From NCBI GenBank assembly GCA_963719005.1, contig CAVRAR010000001.1, forward strand, positions 186,001 through 250,000: DNA of 64,000 bases, read 5' to 3'. The notes under the pieces are model-generated. The model saw only the letters and a program-made list of their open reading frames with translations, was not told the origin of the DNA and did no database searches. The translations under genes and the position numbers were made by a program. The first letter of the stretch is position 1, and every line of letters begins with the position of its first letter. This DNA comes from G963675935 sp963719005 (GTDB lineage: Bacteria > Planctomycetota > Planctomycetia > Pirellulales > Thermoguttaceae). Shown here one piece after another: positions 32,652-42,559 of this stretch.

Positions 32652-35165
32652 ATGAAACGTGTGATGCAATACCGATTGTGCGGAGCGGCGATTCTCGCAA
32701 CGTTGGCCGCCGCGCCCGGCATGGCCCAGCAGACCACTGGCGTGCCGGGTTCGCCCAGCGCGACGACAACCATCAATGGAAAACAGCTTCCGCCGCCCGA
32801 TCCGGCGTTCGGCGGCGTGATCAAGGGGAACGCCGCGCAATCGAAAGCGTGGTGGGCCCCGCGCGTCGTGCCGCCCAAGGGTGCGCCCAACGTTCTCCTC
32901 ATTATGACCGATGACGTCGGCTTCGGCGCGCCGAGCACCTTCGGCGGCGTCATCCCGACACCGGCGCTTGACAGGATTGCGAAGGCGGGACTGCGTTACA
33001 CCTGCTTCCATTCCACGGCACTCTGTTCGCCGACACGTGCAGCCCTGATTACCGGACGCAACCATCACTCGGCGGGTTTCGGCGTGGTCTCGGAGCAGTC
33101 TACCGGATTTTCTGGCTACAACAGCATCATCCCGAAGGACGCGGCGACCATCGGCCGCATCCTCAAAGACAACGGCTACAGCACCTCGTGGTTCGGCAAG
33201 GACCACAACACTCCGACCTTCACGGCCAGCCAGGTCGGGCCATTCGACCGATGGCCCATCGGCATGGGCTTCGAGTATTTCTACGGTTTCGTCGGCGGCG
33301 ACACCAGCCAATGGGAGCCGAACCTGTTCCGCAACACCACGGCGATCTATCCCTACGTTGGCAAGCCCGGCTGGAATCTGACGACCGCCATGGCCGACGA
33401 CGCGATCGATTGGCTGAACCAACTCAACCAGATTGCCCCGAGCAAACCCTTCTTCTGCTACTACGTGCCCGGCGGCACGCACGCGCCGCATCACCCCACG
33501 CCCGAATGGATCGAGAAGATCCACAACATGCACTTATTCGACAACGGCTGGATTGAACTGCGAGAGCGGATTTTCGCCAACCAGAAACGGCTCGGCGTAA
33601 TCCCGCAAAATGCGCAGATGACGCCGTGGCCGGAAAAGCTTCTTAAGAAGTGGGACGATCTGAATGCGGATGAGAAGAAGCTCTTCATCCGCCAGGTCGA
33701 AGTCTATGCCGCCTACCTCGCCTACACCGATCACGAGATCGGCCGCGTCATCCAAGCCGTCGAGGACATGGGCAAATTGGACGACACGCTCATCATCTAC
33801 ATCAGCGGCGACAATGGATCGAGCGCCGAAGGGCAAATGGACGGCACGCCGAACGAGGTCGCTATGTTCAACGGCGTCAATGTTCCGGTCGAGGACCAAT
33901 TGAAGTATTTCTACGATGTCTGGGGCAGCGACCGGACCTACAACCACATGGCAATCGGCTGGACGTGGGCCTTCGATACGCCGTTCAGTTGGACCAAGCA
34001 GATCGCGTCGCACTTCGGCGGCGTCAGGCAGGGCATGTGTGTTTCCTGGCCAGGCCACATCAAAGACCTCGGCGGCATTCGCAATCAGTTCCATCACGTG
34101 ATCGACGTCGTACCGACGATTCTTGAAGTCGCCGGCATCCCCCAGCCCGAAGAAGTGGACGGCATCAAGCAAAAGCCGATCGAAGGCGTGAGCTTCGCCT
34201 ACACCTTCGACAAGGCCAACGCCAACGCGCCCTCCAGCCACAAGACGCAGTATTTCGAGATGATGGGCGACCACGCCATCTATCACGAAGGCTGGATCGC
34301 CAGCACGAAAGTCATTCGGCCGCCTTGGGACGTCGCCGGCCCCGTCAACCAGGATCCGCTGAACAACGTGACCTGGGAGCTCTACGACCTGACCAAGGAC
34401 TGGACGCAGTCCGATGACGTGGCGGCGGCGAATCCCGCCAAGCTCGCTGAATTGAAGGATCTGTTCCTTACGGAAGCGAAAAAATATGTAGTGCTGCCGT
34501 TGGACGCCTCGGTGGCCACGCGCCTGGTAGCGCCGCGTCCCAACATTACCGCAGGCCGTAGCGTGTTCGTCTACACAAAGCCGCTGACCGGCATCCCGCA
34601 AGGCGACTCCCCGCTCCTGCTCAATACTTCCTATAACATCAAGGCCGAGGTAGAGATTCCGGAGGGTGGCGCGGAGGGTGTGCTGCTCACTTCGGGCGGC
34701 CGCTTCGGCGGCTACGGCTTCTATCTGCTCAAAGGCAAACCCGTCTTTCTCTGGAACCTTGTTGACTTGAAACGCATCCGCTGGGAAGGCCCCGACGCCC
34801 TCACGCCCGGCAAACACACCGTCGAGTTCGATTTTCAATACGACGGCCTAGGCGCGGGCACGCTCGCCTTCAATAGCATGAGCGGCATCGGCCGCGGCGG
34901 CAGCGGGGTGCTCAAGCTCGACGGTAAAGAGGTCGCCAACCATAAAATGGAACGCACGCTCCCTCTCATCCTACAGTGGGACGAGTCCTTCGACATCGGC
35001 TCCGACACCGGCACGTCCGTGTGCGATCAGGATTATCAGGTGCCGTTTGCCTTCACCGGCAAGCTGGTGAAGCTCACGCTCAAGCTCGACCGGCCGAAGC
35101 TGACCCCGGCCGACATCAAACGCCTCGAAGAGGAAGGCCAGCGAAATAACCGGGCGAGTGAATGA
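32652..35165 (+). CDS. Secreted type I sulfatase (arylsulfatase), 837 residues
   Basis: A signal peptide (QYRLCGAAILATLAAAPGMA) is followed by the sulfatase fold. VLLIMTDDVGFG carries the metal ligands D87-D88. The active-site motif C125-S-P-T-R129 with ALITGRNHHS is the CxPxR signature whose Cys becomes formylglycine. SGDNGSSAEG supplies the late metal ligands. A C-terminal beta-sandwich of about 200 residues (VEIPEGGAEGVLLTSGGRFG) is present, as in large bacterial arylsulfatases. It should hydrolyse sulfate esters in the periplasm or outside the cell. The next gene is a second sulfatase of another subtype. The activating formylglycine-generating enzyme is not in the window. Confidence 0.95.
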   Translation: MKRVMQYRLCGAAILATLAAAPGMAQQTTGVPGSPSATTTINGKQLPPPDPAFGGVIKGNAAQSKAWWAPRVVPPKGAPNVLLIMTDDVGFGAPSTFGGVIPTPALDRIAKAGLRYTCFHSTALCSPTRAALITGRNHHSAGFGVVSEQSTGFSGYNSIIPKDAATIGRILKDNGYSTSWFGKDHNTPTFTASQVGPFDRWPIGMGFEYFYGFVGGDTSQWEPNLFRNTTAIYPYVGKPGWNLTTAMADDAIDWLNQLNQIAPSKPFFCYYVPGGTHAPHHPTPEWIEKIHNMHLFDNGWIELRERIFANQKRLGVIPQNAQMTPWPEKLLKKWDDLNADEKKLFIRQVEVYAAYLAYTDHEIGRVIQAVEDMGKLDDTLIIYISGDNGSSAEGQMDGTPNEVAMFNGVNVPVEDQLKYFYDVWGSDRTYNHMAIGWTWAFDTPFSWTKQIASHFGGVRQGMCVSWPGHIKDLGGIRNQFHHVIDVVPTILEVAGIPQPEEVDGIKQKPIEGVSFAYTFDKANANAPSSHKTQYFEMMGDHAIYHEGWIASTKVIRPPWDVAGPVNQDPLNNVTWELYDLTKDWTQSDDVAAANPAKLAELKDLFLTEAKKYVVLPLDASVATRLVAPRPNITAGRSVFVYTKPLTGIPQGDSPLLLNTSYNIKAEVEIPEGGAEGVLLTSGGRFGGYGFYLLKGKPVFLWNLVDLKRIRWEGPDALTPGKHTVEFDFQYDGLGAGTLAFNSMSGIGRGGSGVLKLDGKEVANHKMERTLPLILQWDESFDIGSDTGTSVCDQDYQVPFAFTGKLVKLTLKLDRPKLTPADIKRLEEEGQRNNRASE

Positions 35166-35249
35166 AGCCCATAGGACCAGGAATGCATGCCACGGATGGC
35201 CAGTAGATCGCTATTGGCGTTTTTCACATCATCTTCAGGAGACCTTGCG

Positions 35250-37052
35250 ATGAAATCCGCAGCAGTGCAGATCGTGCTGATTCTCGCCGTGGGTGCGATG
35301 CTAGGATACATCGCCGCGTGCAGTCAAAATGACGCCAGCCATAAGGCGGGCGCGGCTACCGCATCGGCGCGATCCGAGGCCGACGCGCTGCGGCCTAACA
35401 ACGCGGAACCAGCCGGGCCTAACGTTGCAAAGCCCGTTCAGGTGGCGCAAGCGCCGGTCACTGTCCCCGCAACGACAGCCAGGATGGCGGTGGGGGCCAA
35501 CGGCAAGAAGCCCAACATCCTCTTCATCATGGGTGACGACATCGGAATGTGGAACATCGGCGCGTATCACCGCGGTCTGATGGCCGGCCGGACGCCGAAT
35601 CTCGACAAACTGGCCAAGCAAGGGATGATGTTCACCGACTACTATGCCGAGGCAAGTTGCACGGCGGGCCGGGCAAACTTCATTACCGGCGAACTGCCCA
35701 TCCGCACCGGCATGACCACCGTCGGCCAGGCGGGCGCCAAGACCGGACTTCCGGCCGAGGCTTGCACGCTGGCCACCGCGCTCCAAGCGCAGGGCTACGC
35801 TACGGGCCAGTTCGGCAAGAATCACTTGGGCGATCGCAACGAGTTCCTGCCCACCGTCCACGGCTTCGATGAGTTCTTTGGTTACCTTTATCACCTCGAT
35901 GCAATGGAAGACCCGGCGCATCCCAATTATCCTCAAGAGTTGCTGAACGTCGTCGGCCCGCGCAACATGGTCCATAGCTGGGCCACGGAGACGGATGACC
36001 CGACCGAGATGCCGCGCTGGGGCACAATCGGCAAACAGAAGATTGAAGACGCCGGCACGCTCTACCCGAAACGGATGGAGTCCGTGGATGATGAAATCCG
36101 CGACTTTGCCATCAACTTCATGGACAAGGCGAAGAAGGACGGCAAGCCGTTCTTCGTCTGGCTTAACCCGACGCGCATGCACATCGTCACGCATCTCTCG
36201 CCCAAATGGGAAGCGACACGCAACTCGCAGAATGGTTGGTCCGAACAGGAAGCTGGCATGGCCCAGCTCGATAACGACGTTGGCCTGGTCCTGCAAAAGC
36301 TCAAGGACATGGGGGAGGAGAAGAACACCATCGTGGTGTTCACCACCGACAACGGCACCGAGCTCTTCACTTGGCCCGACGGCGGCACGACGCCCTTTGC
36401 GCAGTGCAAAGGGACTGTCATGGAAGGCGGCTTCCGCGTACCGTGCATCCTGCGCTGGCCCGGCCACGTGCCGGCGGACTCCGTGCAAAACGGCATCTTT
36501 TCCGGCATGGACTGGTTTCCCACCTTCCTCGCCGCAGCCGGCAATCCAGACATCACCGAGCAGTTGCTTAAGGGTGTAAAACTTGGCGACCGGACTTACA
36601 AGAACCATCTCGATGGTTACAACCAGATGGCCGCCATCACCGGCAAAGGGCCGTCCGCGCGTCACGAAATCTTTTACCTTGGCGAAAGCACTGTCGGCGC
36701 GGTGCGCATTGACGACTACAAGTATCGTTTCATTGACCAGCCCCAAGGCTGGCTCGGCGACAAGACCCATCCGGACGTACCCTACATCACCAACCTGCGT
36801 CTCGATCCGTTCGAGCGCATGGGCTGGCCCAACAATGGGACGAAGGACGGCGCACAGCAGTACTTCGATTGGTTCAAGTTCCAATTTTGGCGGTTTGTAT
36901 TCGTCCAACAAGTGATGGGAAAGGAACTCCAGACCTTCCTCGACTATCCGCCGATGCAACGGGGCGCCAGTTTCAACCTTGACGCCGTGAAAGCGGAGAT
37001 GGCGAAAAGGATGCAACAGGCGGAGGCGGCCAGCCACGGCGCCGGCGAGTAG
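35250..37052 (+). CDS. Second sulfatase, predicted lipoprotein, CxAxR motif
   Basis: The product has 600 residues from ATG 35250, behind AGGAG. The N-terminus AAVQIVLILAVGAMLGY runs into the lipobox IAAC (Cys24), so lipid anchoring is likely. A low-complexity linker runs to residue 85. ILFIMGDDIGMWN holds the metal Asp pair. The active site is C137-T-A-G-R141, followed by ANFITGELPIRTG, the CxAxR variant of the formylglycine motif. TDNGTELFTWPDGG gives the late ligands. It lies 84 bp after the first sulfatase and is probably in the same operon. It lacks the long C-terminal beta-sandwich of its neighbour. The substrate is unknown. Confidence 0.94.
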   Translation: MKSAAVQIVLILAVGAMLGYIAACSQNDASHKAGAATASARSEADALRPNNAEPAGPNVAKPVQVAQAPVTVPATTARMAVGANGKKPNILFIMGDDIGMWNIGAYHRGLMAGRTPNLDKLAKQGMMFTDYYAEASCTAGRANFITGELPIRTGMTTVGQAGAKTGLPAEACTLATALQAQGYATGQFGKNHLGDRNEFLPTVHGFDEFFGYLYHLDAMEDPAHPNYPQELLNVVGPRNMVHSWATETDDPTEMPRWGTIGKQKIEDAGTLYPKRMESVDDEIRDFAINFMDKAKKDGKPFFVWLNPTRMHIVTHLSPKWEATRNSQNGWSEQEAGMAQLDNDVGLVLQKLKDMGEEKNTIVVFTTDNGTELFTWPDGGTTPFAQCKGTVMEGGFRVPCILRWPGHVPADSVQNGIFSGMDWFPTFLAAAGNPDITEQLLKGVKLGDRTYKNHLDGYNQMAAITGKGPSARHEIFYLGESTVGAVRIDDYKYRFIDQPQGWLGDKTHPDVPYITNLRLDPFERMGWPNNGTKDGAQQYFDWFKFQFWRFVFVQQVMGKELQTFLDYPPMQRGASFNLDAVKAEMAKRMQQAEAASHGAGE

Positions 37053-37307
37053 CGCACTGGTCTATAGCGAGCGCCCCGCCTGCCGAGGCGCTCGCTTCTC
37101 TTCGGATTCATGTGTACCTCCCGCCAGCCGGTGAATTCAGCAGCGAAAGACGACAGAACTGCTTCGGAAGGAGCAGCAATGACCATGAGACACGCGATTC
37201 CGAAAGCAACCGGTCCTTCTCTTGCAGGCGCCGCCCGCCAAGTTATGAAGCGCGTCGAGGTGGAATCGCGAAAAGGGGGCCATCATGAATGATCCTCTGT
37301 GCGCCGA

Positions 37308-37562
37308 TGCGAGCCTCATCCTAATGTCGCCTACATCAGCTTTCCAGGCGTTAACGGCGAGTCGCTTCTGGTGGCGTTGAAGGACATTGCCGTCAGCTCG
37401 GCCTCTGCCTGCACGTCGAACAGTTCCAAGCCAAGCCACGTGCTGGCGGCCTTAGGTGTGAACGCGGAACTTTCTCAGGCCACTGTGCCGCCTTAGCCTG
37501 GGCCGCTTCAACACGGCCGAAGAGATTGAGATTGCCTTGGAGACGATCGTGGCCACGGTGAA
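37308..37562 (+). pseudogene. Cysteine desulfurase (IscS/NifS) C-terminal fragment
   Basis: One frame reads HPNVAYISFPGVNGESLLVA then ALKDIAVSSASACTSNSSKP and SHVLAALGVNAELSQATV. This is the region around the catalytic Cys of IscS (S-A-C-T-S). After a frame change near 37485, LSLGRFNTAEEIEIALETIV continues the family C-terminus. Nothing of the first 300 residues is nearby and no start or partner genes are present. It is a decayed remnant. Confidence 0.75.
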
Positions 37563-37761
37563 CCGGCTGCGAAGGGGAACCGTTCCGTTGGCAACCGCAA
37601 CAACTCCCGCCGCTCCGCCTAGGCGAAAAGCCGCTCGACCTGCTGCTTGGTCGTGCCGTGAATCCGCCGGTCCGCCACCTGCATCTCCCGGTTCAATCGG
37701 CCAACTTGGTAGGCAGCAAGCGCCGTGCTCCCGGCATTGTCGTTGGCCCAAGCTTCCGTAC
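37562..37761 (-). pseudogene. Transposase C-terminal remnant, IS21 IstA-like
   Basis: The minus-strand frame reads YQVGRLNREMQVADRRIHGT then TKQQVERLFA and, past an in-frame TAG at 37619-37621, AERRELLRLPTERFPF. The V-x-R-x-HGTT pattern and the following LLPLP-type stretch are typical of the end of IS21-family IstA proteins. No intact element surrounds it. Confidence 0.4.
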
Positions 37762-38939
37762 TGACTGCATGAAGGTGGATCTCTTGACCGACAGGGCTTG
37801 GTCCGGTGAGCGTCTGGCAATTGCTAGGCGTCGACTTGTTAGAGTTGATGAGAACCACAGCTCCGGCATTTACCCAACAGAACTCCTCTCGCAACCCTCC
37901 GCAGATTCAACAACCCCACGTGGCAGTATCGGCTGTGATGGGCCACGCAGCATTCCGGCAACTCGACATGCATGTGGGGGTTCAGGGTCCGAAAGACATC
38001 CGAACGCCTGGTTGGGTTTGAACCATCTTGTCGAGGCTCTCGCCCAGCCGATCCGTTGATGAACCGGCGTCATTGGATGTGGAGGTCAGCGCAGATTCAA
38101 TCCCGCAGCACGGGAGTCGGCTGCGTTGGTCTCCCGGACATGAGCTTGCCGGCAGTACGGTTAGACTGGGCAACCAGGCATTGACGCTGATCGTCCTTCA
38201 ACCTTACTGTTACACCCTTGTCGAGGATGGTCCGCAACTCGCCCAGAGATCGGATGGCCTGACTGTCGGCAGTTTCGTAGAAGCCCACCAGCGGCCCGGG
38301 CGTAGCCTGGGCACAGCGAATATCCCATTCCCGCCGTATCCGCTCCGTACCAACGCCGTCCCTGTCCTACTTCAACTCCCCTCGTACCGGCCCTCCCTTA
38401 GCGGTAGAGGAGGTTTTTGTCTTTCCGGTGGCCCGATACCACTACTTCCTAGACCATCGTTGTCCAAGGCATTACCGGATCGTGTCCACTGTGTTCTTGC
38501 TTTCAGTGTCGTAACTGTATTTATAATTTATGCTTACGCGTTTCCGTGAGCATCAGGGCTTATCGGTAATGCGAGGCTGTTATCGGTAATGGTCGCCATT
38601 TGATTACCGATAATCGCGTGCTGTTACCGGATTCGTTTCCATCGTGCCCCCCGTCCTTCGCCGATCTTCTCGACGCATTCGTGAAGCATTTTGACTTGGC
38701 TGCTTCTCGCTCTTTGGTCCCGTACACTTGGCCATTGCCCCATCGCTTCTCCTCAACGTCTAATCCTACCATGTAGCCACGCAAGGCGACATCAAATCCT
38801 TCCAATTAGGAGCACGTTGGCAATGGCAGATTCTGTTGCAGGAATCAAAGACAAGGTTGATTTTGCGATCTTCCAACACAAACCGCCCCTCTTTTGGCTG
38901 CGGGTCCGACGTGTACCCGCCGGTGGCGGCGGAATGTGA
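37762..38939. other. Decayed region without a supported gene
   Basis: Open frames on both strands are short and show no motif. A 38-codon frame (ATG 38823) has an AGGAG before it but no recognisable content. Repeats of ttatcggtaatg occur at 38561 and 38581, with an inverted attaccgataa at 38604. The whole stretch looks like remnants of mobile DNA. Confidence 0.4.
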
Positions 38940-38962
38940 CACGGTGTATGGCCCTGTGCAAG

Positions 38963-39027
38963 TTGACCTTGACCAGGGGCAGGCTGTGCTATATTCTATT
39001 GTTAGTTAATTGCGTATAAGGCAATTA
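38963..39027 (+). promoter_or_regulatory. Promoter and operator candidate of abiEi-abiEii
   Basis: TATATT at 38990-38995 could be a -10 box, with TTGACC copies at 38963 and 38969; spacing is 21 or 15 bp, neither ideal. Just downstream, taattgc (39007-39013) and gcaatta (39021-39027) form an inverted repeat with a 7-base centre, 20 bp before the AbiEi start. AbiEi proteins repress their own operon through inverted repeats in such places. Confidence 0.5.
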
Positions 39028-39047
39028 GCCGATGATAGAGTACAGAG

Positions 39048-39848
39048 ATGGCCACCACCCTTGGGAAAATCGAGACGCAGTTATTTGCCTACGTCCAGAT
39101 GCGACGGCTGCAAACCGTTCGTACCGGCGAACTCCTCCGCGTCTTGGGCATCACCCCCCAGCAGGAGCGGGAACTTCTCAGCCGTTTGGCACATCGTAGC
39201 TTGATTGCACGGGTTCGCCGGGGTTTGTACCTTGTCCCGCCACGGTTGCCTCCAGGCGGCAGGTGGAGCCCGAGCGAGTTTCTGGCGCTGACTGCACTCA
39301 TTCAAGACCAGGGCGGCCGATACCAAGTCTGCGGCCCCAGTGCCTTCTACCATTATGGCTGGGACAACCAGATTCCCAACCGGCTCTACGCGTACAACAA
39401 TCGCATCACCGGCGAGCGGACAATCGGTTCCGTGGCCATGACCATGATCAAGCTGGCCGACGCAAGGCTGGGAGAGACTGAGGTCGTTAAAACGCCCGAT
39501 GGTATCAACGCAGTTTACTGCTCGCGGGTCCGGTCTCTGGTGGACGCCGTGCATGATTGGTCGCGGTTCAATAGCCTGCCGCAGGGTTACGACTGGATTC
39601 GCACCGAACTAGCCCGTGATCCAGGGATGGCCGGGAAAATCGCTCGGGTCGCATTGCGATACGCAAACATCAGCACACTTCGCCGACTCGGAAAGCTGCT
39701 GGAACTGGAAGGCGTGAAGGATTCCATCCTCCACAAGCTGGAACACAAGCTCACGCCGTCTTCTGCCCTGATTCCGTGGGTGCCGACTTTGCCGAAGCGG
39801 GGCACAGCGGATCGGCGATGGGGGGTGATCGTCAACGATGAGCCGTGA
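39048..39848 (+). CDS. AbiEi-type antitoxin / transcriptional repressor
   Basis: The product has 266 residues. The N-terminal winged helix-turn-helix (LFAYVQMRRLQTVRTGELLR, then LLSRLAHRSLIARVRRGLYL) is followed by the AbiEi C-terminal domain with YQVCGPSAFYHYGWDNQIPN and DGINAVYCSRVRSLVDAVHD. AbiEi represses the operon and counteracts AbiEii in the AbiE (type IV toxin-antitoxin) abortive-infection system. The last 11 bp overlap the AbiEii gene. The gene pair sits among mobile-element remnants, as expected for a horizontally acquired defence cassette. Confidence 0.9.
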   Translation: MATTLGKIETQLFAYVQMRRLQTVRTGELLRVLGITPQQERELLSRLAHRSLIARVRRGLYLVPPRLPPGGRWSPSEFLALTALIQDQGGRYQVCGPSAFYHYGWDNQIPNRLYAYNNRITGERTIGSVAMTMIKLADARLGETEVVKTPDGINAVYCSRVRSLVDAVHDWSRFNSLPQGYDWIRTELARDPGMAGKIARVALRYANISTLRRLGKLLELEGVKDSILHKLEHKLTPSSALIPWVPTLPKRGTADRRWGVIVNDEP

Positions 39849-40710
39849 ACTTCACTATCATGAAGACGCCGACCTGTTCCGCGCGGCGTTATCCTTCACC
39901 CAGTCGGAAACCGGCTTCAGCGCTCGCCTGGTCGAGAAGGACTATTACTGCTCCCTCCTCCTCGGCGACCTGCTTGCCGTCGCTAGCCCGCAGTGGGTCT
40001 TCAAGGGTGGGACGTGTTTGAGCAAGGTCCATAGCGACTTCTACCGTATGAGTGAGGACTTGGACTTTGCCTTCTCGGTCCCGGCCGACGTATCCCGCCC
40101 CCAGCGGAGCAAGATGATCGTGCCGATGAAGGAACACATTGCAAAGCTGGCAAGGCGGCTGGTTTGCTTCAAGATCGTCGAGGCCCTTCGGGGATTCAAC
40201 AACTCCACGCAGTACATCGGGAGCCTGTCCTACCGATCCCTTGCGACCGGCCAAGACGAGTCGATCAAGATTGAGTTCAGCATCCGGGAACCGATGCTGG
40301 AACCCGTGGAACACTTGCCTGCCCGCACTCTGCTGGTAGATCCCTTCCGCCAGACAGCGGTGGTCGCGCCTGTGAAAGTCCCGGCGTTGTCGTGCCATGA
40401 AACCTACGCTGAGAAACTGCGGGCGGCATTGACTCGTCGTGAGCCAGCGATTCGGGATTTCTACGACATCGACCACGGTGTCCGGTCGGGCCGGCTGAGC
40501 GCGGACGAGCGGCGGCTGATCGAGCTTGTCCGAAGCAAGCTGGCCGTGCCCGGGAATGACGCCATCGACGTGTCCGCCGAGAAGCGAGAGATTTTGAAGC
40601 GGCAGGTTCAGGCCCAGCTTAGGCCAGTCCTTCGGGAAGCCGACTTCGCGAATTTCGATTTGGACCGGGTGTTTGGCATCGTGGCCGACGTTGCCAGGGC
40701 CTTGCGGTAA
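39838..40710 (+). CDS. AbiEii-type nucleotidyltransferase toxin
   Basis: The product has 290 residues. The nucleotidyltransferase core is clear: QWVFKGGTCLSKVH (GG-T-x-L-x-K), then FYRMSEDLDFAFS with the catalytic D-x-D, then ETYAEKLRAALTRREPAIRD (motif with Lys) and RDFYDIDHGV. AbiEii is a GTP-binding nucleotidyltransferase toxin that stops growth when phage infection upsets the antitoxin. Its start overlaps the antitoxin gene, so translation is coupled. All key residues are present and the frame is intact. Soon after the stop (about 25 bp) a truncated transposase begins on the other strand. Confidence 0.9.
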   Translation: MSRELHYHEDADLFRAALSFTQSETGFSARLVEKDYYCSLLLGDLLAVASPQWVFKGGTCLSKVHSDFYRMSEDLDFAFSVPADVSRPQRSKMIVPMKEHIAKLARRLVCFKIVEALRGFNNSTQYIGSLSYRSLATGQDESIKIEFSIREPMLEPVEHLPARTLLVDPFRQTAVVAPVKVPALSCHETYAEKLRAALTRREPAIRDFYDIDHGVRSGRLSADERRLIELVRSKLAVPGNDAIDVSAEKREILKRQVQAQLRPVLREADFANFDLDRVFGIVADVARALR

Positions 40711-40734
40711 AGCCGGAATGGTAAAAAATTGGTA

Positions 40735-41941
40735 AAGACGTTTGCCCAAGTTCCAAGGCGGTGGCGGGCACCAGGTTTCACCAAAACGGCGAGCCAAGCG
40801 GAACTGCATCAGCCGCAACAACGTCAACGCTGTCATTTGGATTTGGAACGTCCGCAACACCGGTTCCTTCGTCCACGCGCGGCATTCTTCCATGCCAAGC
40901 CGTTGTTTATGGTCGCGGAATCCATCTTCCTGTCGAAAGCGTCCGCTGTTGGCCGAAAGCACTTGGCCTGCCGACAAGTCGGCGGCACTGGCGATCGTCG
41001 CCCACAACTTGTCGTAGCCGGGAACCTCGAACACAAACGCAAGCATGATTTGTTTGGGGCCGCTGACCGACCAACAGCATCGCAGGCATTTGTAGCGAAA
41101 TGTGCGAATGCGGCCGTAGACATAAGCTCGGCCCTTTCGCCAAGGCATGTCCCATTCGGCGTGTTCCTGCGGCGACGGCAAGCGCTTTCCCCATTTGCGA
41201 GGACGCCCGCCTTTCGGATTCTTGGCCGACCGGGCCAACGGCTCATACAGCCGAGCGTCGCGTCGCAATCGCGTGACGAACTCGATCCGCCGGCAACCTT
41301 CAGGCGGATTCAAGCACGGCTTGACGACGGTTTCCATCGCATAAACCCCGTCAAATGCGGCCAAAATCGTGGCCGCCGATTCCGCATCGACCTCGCGGAG
41401 CATCTCCACCGCCATTGCCGTTTTCGTGCGAAACCGTTCACCGAGGGGCAATTGGCTCTTGCGAAAATACAGCCGCGACGCCGTGGGCATGTAGGTCCAA
41501 GGCTTGCCGGGCGCAAGATCGCCCATAACAACCCAGTTGTGCGGACGAACCGTCGTGGCGCGCTTGGGACTCCGCGCCGGACTCGTGGAAGGTGCAGGTT
41601 CCCCACACGTCTGCACTGGTTCGATGTTCCTTGGTGTCGTCAATGGCCACGGGATGATACCTTCCCCAACGTGCCGGATGTTCTTGTTCCACCAACCGCA
41701 TCAACTGTCGTTCGACGGCCTCGCGGTCCCACGCTCCGTATTCCGCGAAGTGTTCGACGTTTCGCCATTGGTTCTGCAAACCGGGTCCCGTAAGGATCTG
41801 TGTGATCGTATGCTCCTCGGAGCACAGCACGGTTCCGGTGGCCCATTGAGCGAACCGTGCCCAGCCGCCCACGGTGAAGACTTGGCGAAAGTCCTGCAAA
41901 AGCGATTGCCATTCCGAGCAAAGTCCTTTACCATCATCCAT
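40735..41941 (-). pseudogene. IS4/IS701-type DDE transposase, frameshifted and truncated at the 3' end
   Basis: From ATG 41941 the frame reads EWQSLLQDFRQVFTVGGWAR and VAIDDTKEHRTSADVWGTCT, the first catalytic Asp region. A one-base shift near 41585-41590 leads to RATTVRPHNWVVMGDLAPGK, then GVYAMETVVKPCLNP and RFRQEDGFRDHKQRLGMEEC, the catalytic Glu region. Homology-like sequence stops at WNLGKRL near 40735. Beyond that the frame only continues as an artefact antisense to abiEii. No terminal inverted repeats were found. The abiE cassette probably replaced the end of the element. Confidence 0.75.
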
Positions 41942-42559
41942 GACGCTCTCCTTTCGGGTTTCAAGCGTGTCGTTTCCAACCGCATGATGTCCCGAAAGGG
42001 GCGTCCTTGTTAATATCAAAAAGTGCTAGAAACTACTGCTTAGACGGGTGTTGTTGTCCGCCCCGAGACTGCGTGTTGCCCGACGGGTGTGTTAGGCTGG
42101 CCCTGATCTAACCAAGTTCTCCAGCAGCGATCGCCTTCGCTGACACGCCGACATATCAACTTCGACCGCTGTAGCATTTGCGAAGCCGCTGATTATCAAC
42201 TCGCTACTGCGCAAGGCGATCGCCAGAACGCCGGCATCCTTACCGGCATCCTGCGGCTGTCGAGCACGTCGCGCAGTGCGCCGGTGGCCGTGGTGGGCCT
42301 GCCGTCTGCCTCGGTCAAGTTGACGGCATTGTCGGTCGCCCTGCCCAGGTCGGTAGTGCTGACCAGCACGTCGAATCGCGACACTGACGCCGTCGACCAC
42401 GGCCGGCTTGCTGATCGTCCTGCCGGCCATCGCCACATCGGCGGCCAATCAGAACACCACGTGGCCCGTGCCGCCGATGCTAAGCATTGCCTTATCGTAC
42501 CCATTATTACCGTGACTGAGGTTTCCGGCGTTGACGCTGTAAGTGAGAGCGGTGGTATC

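Noticed and set aside
33534..34838. 434-codon open frame on the minus strand, and a similar 578-codon frame at 35301-37037
   Set aside because: Both are shadows of the two sulfatase genes, with no recognisable domain.
39889..41643. 584-codon frame that joins a transposase to a reading antisense to abiEii
   Set aside because: Only the part from about 40735 upward is transposase-like. The rest mirrors abiEii and is not a real fusion protein.
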